From: Microbacterium sp. 11MF
Lineage (GTDB): Bacteria > Actinomycetota > Actinomycetes > Actinomycetales > Microbacteriaceae
Direction: 5' to 3'
NCBI RefSeq assembly: GCF_000383475.1
Contig: NZ_KB911460.1
Location: 124,001 to 188,000, forward strand
DNA: 64,000 nucleotides
In this document: positions 41,911-49,387 of the stretch, in pieces
Layout of the letters: every line of letters begins with the position of its first letter
How positions within the stretch are numbered: the stretch's first letter is position 1
Made by a program: the position numbers and the translations under genes
The notes under the pieces: generated by a model
The model's input: the letters and a program-made list of their open reading frames with translations, nothing else
The model's database searches: none
Told to the model about the DNA's origin: nothing

Positions 41911-42876
41911 GTGTCAGAGACGAGGAGCGCCGCCCGGCGACGGGTGCTCCGCAGGCGACGCCAGCGGCGCGCTCTCGTGCTCCTGACCCTCGCTGCGGCC
42001 GTGACGGTCGCGCTCGTGATGGTCCTGTCTCGTGCGTTCGCGCCGGAGGACGCCGTCGCCGATCCGGCATCCGATCCCGCCGCGTCGCCACCCGCGGCCG
42101 AGGCTTCCCTGCCTGCGGCTTCCACGCCCGGGGCTGACCAGCCTGACCAGACCCCGCCGATCTGCGAGACGGATGCCGTCGTCACCGCACTCGACAGCGG
42201 CTCGGATCGGGACGTCATCGCGGCATTCGGCGGCGCCGAACCCTTCCGGGCAGCCGTCGCCGAGGGGGAGGCGCCCTGCATCGACCTGCACGAGGCGGGG
42301 CGCCTCTGGGTGGTCGCGAACAAGAGGCATCCGCTGAGCCCGATCGACCACTGGCCCACGCCGCAGGCGCGACCGCAGGGCCTTCGGATCGTCGCGGGCG
42401 GGTGGCTGCTCGACCAGACCGCCGCCGCTCTCGACGAGCTGTCCGCGGACCTCGGCGCCGCCGGAGCCGGCAAGATCGGTGTGAGCAGCGGCTTCCGCCC
42501 TTATGACAACCAGGTCGAGACGTACAACCGCCACGTCGCCAACCGCGGCAAGGCCGCCGCAGACCTCCGTAGCGCTCGCCCGGGGCACAGCGAGCATCAG
42601 ACGGGACTCGCGGTCGACGTCGTCGCCTGTGACTCCGGATGCGGAGACCACGACGGCTTCGGCGGGACCCCGCAGTCCGACTGGATCGTCGAGAACGCCT
42701 GGCGCTACGGCTTCATCGTCCGCTACGAAGAGGGCCACACGCCGACCACCGGATACTCCGCCGAACCGTGGCACCTGCGCTTCATCGGCCGCGAATTGGC
42801 CGCCGCGTATGCGGACGGCGGGTTCCACACCCTCGAGGACTTCTTCGGCCTCGAGCCCGCGCCCGACTACGGCTGA
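41911..42876 (+). CDS. M15 family D-alanyl-D-alanine carboxypeptidase (VanY-like)
   Basis: 321 residues. A basic N-terminus (RRRVLRRRRQRR) and a signal-anchor helix (ALVLLTLAAAVTVALVMVL) are followed by a Pro/Ala linker and the catalytic domain. Zinc and active-site motifs: SSGFRPYDNQ, RPGHSEHQTGLAVDVV with the His and Asp ligands, and AEPWHLRFIG with the Glu-x-x-His. It trims the last D-Ala from peptidoglycan stems outside the cell. GTG 41911 is chosen; ATG 41881 would only add ten residues. Its last 10 nt overlap the end of the convergent AraC gene. Confidence 0.88.
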   Translation: MSETRSAARRRVLRRRRQRRALVLLTLAAAVTVALVMVLSRAFAPEDAVADPASDPAASPPAAEASLPAASTPGADQPDQTPPICETDAVVTALDSGSDRDVIAAFGGAEPFRAAVAEGEAPCIDLHEAGRLWVVANKRHPLSPIDHWPTPQARPQGLRIVAGGWLLDQTAAALDELSADLGAAGAGKIGVSSGFRPYDNQVETYNRHVANRGKAAADLRSARPGHSEHQTGLAVDVVACDSGCGDHDGFGGTPQSDWIVENAWRYGFIVRYEEGHTPTTGYSAEPWHLRFIGRELAAAYADGGFHTLEDFFGLEPAPDYG

Positions 42877-43760
42877 GGTTCCTGGTCGACGGGCAGCCAG
42901 AGCTCGCACGTCGCGGACGAGAAGTCGTCGGCGCGATCGAGGACGGCGACGATCGACGGCCCCGGTCGCAGTCGCCACGGGTTCGCCGGGAACCAGTCGG
43001 TCGCCGTCGCCGCCCACGTCGACTGCAGCGCCTGCGGGTAGGCGCCGCTCGTGCGGAACACCGCCCACGTCCCGGCGGGTACGTCGACGACATCGAGGTC
43101 CGCGGGAACCGTGCTGCCCTCGGCGCGAGCGACCCCGTGCAGATAGGTCAGCTTGCTGCCCTCGGTGTAGTCGGGGTCGACGTCGGCGCTGACCTGCAGC
43201 AGGCCGGCCGGGTCGGTGTCGCTCAGCCCCTTCAGTCGCGCGTGCTCGGTCGCGGGGAGCGCGGCGATGTGCGCCTGGATGGCGGGGTTCACCCCGCGAT
43301 GCATGAGCGGCACGCGTGCCGCTCGCCCGATCAGGCGGAAGGCCGGTCGTTCGACGATGCGGGTGTCCATGGGGATGCTCCCTTCTACGGTCAGGCGGAA
43401 CCTGAGCCGGGGTTGTGTGCGGAGGGGGCCTCCGTCACGCCGTGCGACGGAAGGGGCGATGCCGTGCACCGCCCGGAACGCCCGGGCGAACGCCTCGGTC
43501 GAGCCGTAGCCGTAGCGCACCGCGATCGTCAGCAGGTCTTCGCCCCCGACCACGTCGCCTGCCGCCGCGGTCATCCGTCGCCGCCGGACGTACTCCGACA
43601 GCGGCATCCCCGCCAGCGACGAGAACATCCGGCGGAGGTGGTACTCCGTCGTGCCGTGCGTCCTGGCCACTGCGCCGACATCCAGCTCGTCGCCGAGATG
43701 CGCCTCGATGTGCTCGACCGTGCGGGTGAGTGCGGTGATCACGGTGTCTCCCTCCGGCAC
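42867..43760 (-). CDS. AraC family regulator with GyrI-like effector domain
   Basis: 297 residues. The AraC DNA-binding domain is N-terminal (ALTRTVEHIEAHLGDELDVG, TEYHLRRMFSSLAGMPLSEY, GYGSTEAFARAFRAVHG), followed by a GyrI-like small-molecule-binding domain (PAFRLIGRAARVPLMHRGVN and later VPAGTWAVFRTSG). This is the SoxS-Rob/GyrI-like drug-sensing layout. Two GTG starts are possible: 43760 with AGGAG at 5 nt, and 43742 with GGAGG at 8 nt; I use the first. The ligand is unknown. The end overlaps the M15 gene tail-to-tail. Confidence 0.85.
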   Translation of the reverse strand: MPEGDTVITALTRTVEHIEAHLGDELDVGAVARTHGTTEYHLRRMFSSLAGMPLSEYVRRRRMTAAAGDVVGGEDLLTIAVRYGYGSTEAFARAFRAVHGIAPSVARRDGGPLRTQPRLRFRLTVEGSIPMDTRIVERPAFRLIGRAARVPLMHRGVNPAIQAHIAALPATEHARLKGLSDTDPAGLLQVSADVDPDYTEGSKLTYLHGVARAEGSTVPADLDVVDVPAGTWAVFRTSGAYPQALQSTWAATATDWFPANPWRLRPGPSIVAVLDRADDFSSATCELWLPVDQEPQP

Positions 43761-43948
43761 CCACTCTCCTCTTCGTTTCACGACGATGCCCGATATCTGC
43801 GGACCGGAACGGTCGGCTGAGCCGCGGAACTGAGTCGCGCCCACCCTGGCATCCGATCCCACGACGCGCGTACAGTGGAGGCTGGCGACGCCGCCACGAG
43901 CGCAGCGTCGCGCGAGTGTGAGAGCACTGACACGAAGGGGGTCCGCGC

Positions 43949-45112
43949 ATGGAGCGGAACATCTACGACGAGGATCATGAGGCGTTCCGCGACGTCGTCA
44001 AGGAGTTCGTCAAGCGGTACGTCACGAACGAGAAGCGCGAACAGTGGGATGCCGCGGGCGAGATCGACCGCGCCACGATGCTCGCGGCGGGCGAGGCCGG
44101 CGTCATCGGCCTGAGCGTCCCCGAGGAGTTCGGCGGCGCGGGCATGCTGCAGGACTACCGCTTCCGCACCGTCGTCAACGAGGAGATCATCCGCGCCGGA
44201 GCGGGTTCGCTCGCCGGCGCCTTCGGCATCCAGGACGACCTCGCTGTGCCGTACCTCGTGCACATGGGCACGCAGGAGCAGAAGCAGAAGTGGCTGCCGC
44301 GCATGGCGACCGGCGAGATCCTCGGCGCGCTCGCGATGACCGAGCCCGGCGCGGGCTCGGACCTGCGCGGCATCTCGACCACTGCGAAGAAGACCGACGG
44401 CGGGTACATCGTCAACGGCGCGAAGACGTTCATCTCGTCGGGGACGACGTCCGACATCTTCGTCGTCTTCGTCAAGACGGGCGAGGGCAACCGCCCCGAC
44501 GCCTTCTCGCTCCTGCTGCTCGAGGCCGACATGGCCGGGTTCGACCACGGCAAGAAGCTGCACAAGATGGGCTTCCAGGGTCACGACACCGCCGAGCTCA
44601 GCTTCACCGACGTCTTCGTGCCCGATGAGAACCTCATCGGCGGCGAGGAGGGCAAGGGCTTCATCCAGCTGATGATGAACCTGCCGCTCGAGCGCCTGTC
44701 GATCGGCGTCGCCGGCGCGGCCGCCGCGCAGGCCGGTGTCGAATGGACCATCGCGTACACGAAGGACCGCGAGGCCTTCGGTCAGCGGATCATCGACTTC
44801 CAGAACACGCGCTTCGCGATGGCCGACCTCGTCACGACGGTCGACGTCATGTGGGCCTACATCGACCGCGCGATCGCCCTCTACGGCGATAACAAGCTCT
44901 CGGCGGAGGATGCCGCCCAGGTCAAGTTCTGGGCCACCGAGCGTGAGTGGGAGGTGCTCGACGCCTGCGTCCAGCTGCACGGCGGCTACGGCTACATCAT
45001 GGAGTACCCGATCGCGCGCGCGTTCCTCGATGCCCGCGTGCACCGCATCTACGGCGGCACGAACGAGATCATGCGCGACATCGTCTCGCGCCGTATCGCC
45101 GGCAAGCGCTGA
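43949..45112 (+). CDS. Acyl-CoA dehydrogenase (long-chain/isovaleryl type)
   Basis: 387 residues, the normal length. FAD-binding and substrate motifs: AMTEPGAGSDL, NGAKTFISSG, TKDREAFGQ, QLHGGYGYIMEYP and YGGTNEIMRDI. The residue after IY is Gly, not the Glu of short- and medium-chain enzymes, so the catalytic base must lie earlier (GVEWTIAYTKD), as in long-chain or isovaleryl enzymes. A TACAGT -10 (43871-43876) and an AAGGGGG ribosome binding site give a leader of about 65 nt that can fold through GCGACGC/GCGTCGC (43885-43891 and 43905-43911). Chain-length preference is not certain. Confidence 0.92.
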   Translation: MERNIYDEDHEAFRDVVKEFVKRYVTNEKREQWDAAGEIDRATMLAAGEAGVIGLSVPEEFGGAGMLQDYRFRTVVNEEIIRAGAGSLAGAFGIQDDLAVPYLVHMGTQEQKQKWLPRMATGEILGALAMTEPGAGSDLRGISTTAKKTDGGYIVNGAKTFISSGTTSDIFVVFVKTGEGNRPDAFSLLLLEADMAGFDHGKKLHKMGFQGHDTAELSFTDVFVPDENLIGGEEGKGFIQLMMNLPLERLSIGVAGAAAAQAGVEWTIAYTKDREAFGQRIIDFQNTRFAMADLVTTVDVMWAYIDRAIALYGDNKLSAEDAAQVKFWATEREWEVLDACVQLHGGYGYIMEYPIARAFLDARVHRIYGGTNEIMRDIVSRRIAGKR

Positions 45113-45127
45113 GTCCCGAAGGCTGCC

Positions 45128-45156
45128 TTTAGTCGCGTCTTAGGCGCGATTAAGGG
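45128..45156 (+). promoter_or_regulatory. Three heptamer direct repeats with 11-bp period upstream of cotH
   Basis: TTTAGTC (45128-45134), CTTAGGC (45139-45145) and TTAAGGG (45150-45156) are spaced by GCGT and GCGA, giving an 11-bp period. Such heptamers on one DNA face are typical sites for OmpR/PhoB-family response regulators. The same stretch also forms an imperfect hairpin (CCTTTAGTCGCG with CGCGATTAAGG) that could end the acyl-CoA dehydrogenase transcript. Confidence 0.5.
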
Positions 45157-45176
45157 AGGCGGGGTGTCATCGACGC

Positions 45177-46517
45177 ATGCGCATTCGACACCTCCGCCTC
45201 ACTCTCTCGCTCGCCCTCGTCTCGGTCGGTGCCCTCGTTCTGGCGGGATGCGTCGCGCCGGCCGTCGAGGAGGGGCGAGAGGGGACGGATGCCGCAGGCG
45301 CCGCGACCTCGACGGCCAGCTTCTGGGACTCCTCGACGGTGCATGCGATCTCGGTCGACGTGGATGAGGATGCGCTCGCCCAGCTTCTGAAGACGTACGG
45401 GAGCACGGGTGACAAGGAGTGGATCGAGGTCACCGTCACGATCGATGGCCAGGTCTACGAGCGCGCGGGGCTGAAGCTGAAAGGCAATTCGTCGCTGAAG
45501 AGCGTCACGAGCGATGACGACCCCAGCGGCATCCCGTGGGTCATCCGGCTCGACAAGTTCGTCGACGACCAGAACCACGAGGGCATCACCGAGTTCGTCG
45601 TCCGAGGCAACAGCTCCGAGACATCGCTCAACGAAGCCGTCGCACTCGATCTCCTCGACCGGGCGGGGCTCGCCAGCGAGCAGGCCGCGGCCACGCGGTT
45701 CACGATCGGGGGGTCCACGTCGCTACGCCTCGTCGTCGAGAACCCGGGCGAAAGCTGGAACGAGTCCACCCTCGGCGCGACCGCGCTCTACAAGGCCGAG
45801 TCGGGCGGGGATTACTCCTACCGCGGCGACGACGCGGAGTCCTACACGGACGTCTTCGATCAGGAGGCGGGCGAAGACGATCTCAGTCCGCTCATCTCGT
45901 TCCTGGAGTTCATCAACGATTCCGACGACGACACGTTCAGCGCCGAGCTGTCGGAGCACCTCGATGTGACGGAGTTCGCCACCTACCTCGCGTTCCAGGA
46001 CCTCGGCGACAACTTCGACGACATCGACGGGCCGGGCAACAACTCCTACCTCGCCTACGATGCGGACACCGACCTGATGACCGTCGTCAACTGGGACCTC
46101 AATCTCGCCTTCGGCGCTTCGCCAGGGGATGCCGGGGCAGGCGGTGCCCGCGGTGACGGGATGGCGATGCCCGACCGCGGCGACGCGGGAGCGCCCGAGG
46201 GTGATGCCGGGGCGGACCGACCCGCCCGGCCGGACGATACCGGTGGTGTCGCCGGGCCGGAGATGGGCGGAGGCGGGGGTCGCGGCGGCTCCAACATCCT
46301 GGCCACGCGCTTCCTCGCCGACGAGGACTTCCACGCGCTGTACGAGAGCGAGCTGGAGAGACTGCGCGACCTCTTCTACGGATCAGGGGCCGCGGAGGAG
46401 ATCCTCCAGACGTGGTCGGACGCGCTCGTGGCCGGTGCCGGCGACCTCGTCGACGCCGACGTCATCGCCTCGGATGCCGCGGATCTGACGGCCTCCTTCG
46501 AACGCCTCGCTGACTGA
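45177..46517 (+). CDS. CotH kinase family lipoprotein
   Basis: 446 residues. The signal peptide ends with the lipobox VLAGC (Cys near residue 25). The CotH features LKLKGNSSLKS, RLDKFVDDQNHEG, VVRGNSSETSLNEAVALDLL and the kinase-like VVNWDLNLAFGA are present; CotH is an atypical kinase fold that phosphorylates secreted proteins in spore formers. A Gly/Asp/Pro-rich insert lies at residues about 318-365 and may be disordered. In actinobacteria these lipoproteins often occur with VTC-domain polyphosphate polymerases and two-component systems, but none is in this window. It has a GGGAGGCGGGG ribosome binding site. Confidence 0.85.
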   Translation: MRIRHLRLTLSLALVSVGALVLAGCVAPAVEEGREGTDAAGAATSTASFWDSSTVHAISVDVDEDALAQLLKTYGSTGDKEWIEVTVTIDGQVYERAGLKLKGNSSLKSVTSDDDPSGIPWVIRLDKFVDDQNHEGITEFVVRGNSSETSLNEAVALDLLDRAGLASEQAAATRFTIGGSTSLRLVVENPGESWNESTLGATALYKAESGGDYSYRGDDAESYTDVFDQEAGEDDLSPLISFLEFINDSDDDTFSAELSEHLDVTEFATYLAFQDLGDNFDDIDGPGNNSYLAYDADTDLMTVVNWDLNLAFGASPGDAGAGGARGDGMAMPDRGDAGAPEGDAGADRPARPDDTGGVAGPEMGGGGGRGGSNILATRFLADEDFHALYESELERLRDLFYGSGAAEEILQTWSDALVAGAGDLVDADVIASDAADLTASFERLAD

Positions 46518-46524
46518 CGTCTAC

Positions 46525-46581
46525 CGAGGTCCCGATCGGGCCGGAAACGATGCGCTGTTTCCCGGCCCGATCGGGACCTCG
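46525..46581. repeat. Palindromic repeat, copy 1 (bidirectional terminator or REP-like)
   Basis: Left arm 46525-46544 and right arm 46562-46581 pair over about 20 bp (core GAGGTCCCGATCGGGCC), extended by AAAC/GTTT beyond a one-base bulge; loop gatgcgct. It starts 8 nt after the CotH stop and ends 15 nt before the end of the convergent GntR gene. Right arm identical over 25 nt to copy 3 (56841-56865). No U-tract. Confidence 0.9.
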
Positions 46582-46596
46582 ATCGCGCGCGGCTTC

Positions 46597-47358
46597 TTAC
46601 TTGGCGACGAGCGTCGTCTCGAAGCTGTAGAGGTCGGGGCGGTAGCAGTGGTGGCCGTACTCGAAGGCGCGGCCCGAGTCGTCGAACGCGACGCGCTCCA
46701 TCGTGAGAACGGGACCCGCGGTGTCGATGTCGAGGAGTTCGCCCTCGTCGCCGCGCGCGCTGCGTGCGCCGATCTTCTGCTTGGCGACGCGGATGGTGAT
46801 GCCACGCGCGCGAAGGATCTCGTAGAGGCCGTGCTCCTCGAGCTGCTCGCGGGTGATGTCGGCGAACTCCGGCGGCAGGTAGTTCTCGAGCACGGCGACG
46901 GGCACTCCGTCGGTGCTCCGCTGCCGACGGACGAAGAGGACGTCATCGCCGGGCGTCAGGCCGAGGCTGTGGGCGACGACGTCGGTGGCCGGGATGACCT
47001 CGTGCCCGAGGACGCGGGTCGCGGGGACGTGCGAGGAGTTCTTGAGGTCCTCGTAGAGGCTCGTCAGCTCGACCGCTCGCGTCACCTGCCCTTGGACGAC
47101 CTGCGTGCCGATGCCCCGGCGTCGCACGAGGAGTCCCTTGTCGACGAGCTCCTGGATCGCGCGGCGGATGGTGGGGCGGGAGAGGCCGAGGCGCTGGCCG
47201 ATCGCGATCTCGTTCTCGAGGCGTCCGCCGGCCGGGATCGCCCCGGAGTGGATGGCGGCCTCGAGCCGGCTGGACACCTGGAAATACAGCGGCACGGGAC
47301 CGGTGCGGTCGAGGTCGGTGAAGAGTTCCGCGGGCCAGTAGGTGTCGGCATCGACCAC
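46597..47358 (-). CDS. iolR: GntR family regulator, probable inositol repressor
   Basis: 253 residues from GTG 47358. The GntR helix-turn-helix (PLYFQVSSRLEAAIHSGAIP, LGLSRPTIRRAIQELVDKGL) is followed by a UTRA-type (HutC-like) effector domain (LFVRRQRSTDGVPVAVLENY, and YGHHCYRPDLYSFE at the end). It is divergent from the iol operon, the same arrangement as iolR in Corynebacterium glutamicum. A TGTTAGGACA element over the iolC promoter matches the reported IolR motif. GTG 47367 is in frame but only 1 nt after the AAGGAG site; 47358 has 10-nt spacing. Confidence 0.82.
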   Translation of the reverse strand: MVDADTYWPAELFTDLDRTGPVPLYFQVSSRLEAAIHSGAIPAGGRLENEIAIGQRLGLSRPTIRRAIQELVDKGLLVRRRGIGTQVVQGQVTRAVELTSLYEDLKNSSHVPATRVLGHEVIPATDVVAHSLGLTPGDDVLFVRRQRSTDGVPVAVLENYLPPEFADITREQLEEHGLYEILRARGITIRVAKQKIGARSARGDEGELLDIDTAGPVLTMERVAFDDSGRAFEYGHHCYRPDLYSFETTLVAK

Positions 47359-47466
47359 AGCCCTCACACTCCTTCTGATGGATGACGGGTGTCGTCGGCG
47401 TTTGTACCGACAACATCACGTGACAGGCTAACGGCACATCGGTCCTGGCCTCCGGATTTGTCTATG

Positions 47467-47482
47467 TGTTATTGTTAGGACA
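47467..47482 (+). promoter_or_regulatory. Extended -10 promoter of the iol operon overlapped by an IolR-type site
   Basis: TGT-TATTGT (47467-47475) is an extended -10. TGTTAGGACA (47473-47482) overlaps its end and the predicted start of transcription; it fits the motif KGWCHTRACA (reverse complement) that I recall for C. glutamicum IolR. TTGT-ACCG-ACAA (47402-47413) further upstream, nearer the regulator gene, may be a second site. Confidence 0.65.
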
Positions 47483-47510
47483 TGTTCGCGCCTCGAGACA
47501 CGACCGTCGG

Positions 47511-48473
47511 ATGACCTCTCGCGCCACCGCCCCCGAGGTCCTGTCGCTCGGCCGTCTCGGCGTCGACATCTACCCGCTGCAGATCGGTGTCGGCCTCGAA
47601 GAGGTCTCGTCGTTCGGCAAGTTCCTCGGCGGAAGCGCGGCCAACGTCGCCGTCGCAGCCGCCCGCTACGGGCACGACGTCTCGCTCGTCTCGCGCGTCG
47701 GCGACGACCCGTTCGGCCGCTACCTCCGCGCCGAACTGGACCGCCTCTCGGTCGACCCGACGCTCGTCGCCGTCGACGGCACCTACAAGACGCCGCTCAC
47801 CGTCTGCGAGATCTTCCCGCCCGACGACTTCCCGCTGTACTTCTACCGCGAACCGAAGGCGCCCGACCTCGAGGTGACGCCCGACCAGCTGCCGGACGAC
47901 GTGCTGGCGGAGGCATCCATCTTCTGGCTCACGGTCACCGGCCTCAGCCAGGAGCCGAGCCGGTCCACTCACTTCGACGCCCTGCGTCGCCGCGGCCGCG
48001 CGCGCCACACCGTTCTCGACCTCGACTACCGGCCCATGTTCTGGCCCGATCCCGCCGAGGCGAGCGCGCAGGTGTCCGCCGCCCTCGAACACGTGACGGT
48101 CGCCGTGGGCAACCGCGAGGAGTGCGAGGTCGCCGTCGGCGAGACCGACCCGATGCGGGCGGCCGACGCCCTGCTCGAGCGCGGCGTCGAGCTGGCGATC
48201 GTGAAGCAGGGACCCGAGGGCGTCTTCGCGAAGACCCGCACCGAGACCGTCGTCGCGCCGCCGCATCCCGTCGACGTGGTCAACGGGCTCGGCGCCGGAG
48301 ACGCGTTCGGCGGTGCCCTCTGTCACGGCCTGCTGCTCGGCTGGGACCTGGAGCGGATCCTCCGCTTCGCGAATGCGGCCGGCGCCATCGTGGCGTCGCG
48401 CCTGGAATGTTCGACGGCGATGCCGACGACCGACGAGGTCGAGGCGATCCTGAGCGCGGGGAGCGCGACATGA
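47511..48473 (+). CDS. iolC: 5-dehydro-2-deoxygluconokinase
   Basis: 320 residues, PfkB/ribokinase family. IolC phosphorylates 2-deoxy-5-keto-gluconic acid in inositol degradation. The N-terminal motif GKFLGGSAANVAVAAARYG and the C-terminal anion hole/catalytic Asp motif VNGLGAGDAFGGAL are clear. I use ATG 47511; it gives the usual start before EVLSLGRLGVDIYP, although no strong ribosome binding site is visible. It is the first gene of the seven-gene operon and overlaps the next ATG by 4 nt. Confidence 0.92.
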   Translation: MTSRATAPEVLSLGRLGVDIYPLQIGVGLEEVSSFGKFLGGSAANVAVAAARYGHDVSLVSRVGDDPFGRYLRAELDRLSVDPTLVAVDGTYKTPLTVCEIFPPDDFPLYFYREPKAPDLEVTPDQLPDDVLAEASIFWLTVTGLSQEPSRSTHFDALRRRGRARHTVLDLDYRPMFWPDPAEASAQVSAALEHVTVAVGNREECEVAVGETDPMRAADALLERGVELAIVKQGPEGVFAKTRTETVVAPPHPVDVVNGLGAGDAFGGALCHGLLLGWDLERILRFANAAGAIVASRLECSTAMPTTDEVEAILSAGSAT

Positions 48474-49387
48474 GCGACCGAGTCATCAGCGAGGCCGCCT
48501 TCGCGCGTCTGCGCGAGTTGCGCGCTTTCGACCCCGAGGCGATCCGGCACGCTGTCGCGACCCGCACCCGGCGCCACCTCGACACCGGCGACGGCCGCCT
48601 CTTCATCGTCGCTGCGGATCACCCCGCCCGCGGTGCACTGGCCGTGGGGTCGGATGCCGCGGCCATGGCCGACCGCTACGAGCTGATCGAGCGCCTTGCC
48701 ATCGCGCTCAGCCGCCCCGGGGTCGACGGTGTCCTCGGCACCCCCGATGTGATCGACGACCTCGCCGCCCTGGGCCTGCTCGACGGCAAGATCGTCGTCG
48801 GCTCGATGAACCGCGGCGGCCTGCGGGGATCCTCCTTCGAGATGGACGACCGCTACGGCGCCTACGACGTGCCCTCGATGATCTCCGCGAACCTCGACTT
48901 CGCGAAGGTGCTCATGCGCATCAACCTCGAGGACCCGGCGACGGCCGCGACCCTCGAGGCGACGGCGCACGCCGTGACCGCGGCGGCGGGCGCCGGCATC
49001 CCGATCATGCTCGAGCCGTTCATGAGCTCGTGGCGAGACGGCCGCATCGTCAACGACCTGTCGACGGATGCCGTGGTCCTGTCGGTCGCGATCGCGTCGG
49101 GCCTCGGCGGGTCGAGCGCGTACACGTGGATGAAGCTGCCCGTCGTGCCCGACATGGAGCGGGTCATGGCGGCAACGACCCTCCCGACGCTGCTCCTCGG
49201 CGGGGACTCGGGGGAGGACCCCGACACCACCTTCGCCTCATGGCAGGATGCCCTCGCGCTTCCCGGTGTCCGCGGACTCACCGTCGGCCGGACCCTCCTC
49301 TACCCGCCCGACGGCGACACCGCGGCTGCGGTCGACATCGCGGCCGGTCTCGTCCACTCCTCCCTCGTCACGAAGGAACACTCATGA
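48470..49387 (+). CDS. Cgl0158-family (beta/alpha)8 aldolase-like protein
   Basis: 305 residues. It resembles the deoxyribose-phosphate-aldolase-like barrel proteins found as second gene in the iol operons of Corynebacterium and relatives. Segments LFIVAADHPARGAL, GIPIMLEPFMSSWRDG, AYTWMKLPVV and TLLLGGDSGED suggest a class I aldolase barrel with the Lys in WMKLPV as candidate Schiff-base residue. No iolJ is present in the operon, so this protein is a good candidate for cleavage of 2-deoxy-5-keto-gluconic acid 6-phosphate. Activity not proven. Starts with ATGA overlap after iolC and ends the same way before iolA. Confidence 0.82.
   Translation: MSDRVISEAAFARLRELRAFDPEAIRHAVATRTRRHLDTGDGRLFIVAADHPARGALAVGSDAAAMADRYELIERLAIALSRPGVDGVLGTPDVIDDLAALGLLDGKIVVGSMNRGGLRGSSFEMDDRYGAYDVPSMISANLDFAKVLMRINLEDPATAATLEATAHAVTAAAGAGIPIMLEPFMSSWRDGRIVNDLSTDAVVLSVAIASGLGGSSAYTWMKLPVVPDMERVMAATTLPTLLLGGDSGEDPDTTFASWQDALALPGVRGLTVGRTLLYPPDGDTAAAVDIAAGLVHSSLVTKEHS

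Noticed and set aside
43761..43948. A gene in the gap between the AraC and acyl-CoA dehydrogenase genes
   Set aside because: Only short frames without ribosome binding sites; the region is explained by two divergent promoters and a leader hairpin.
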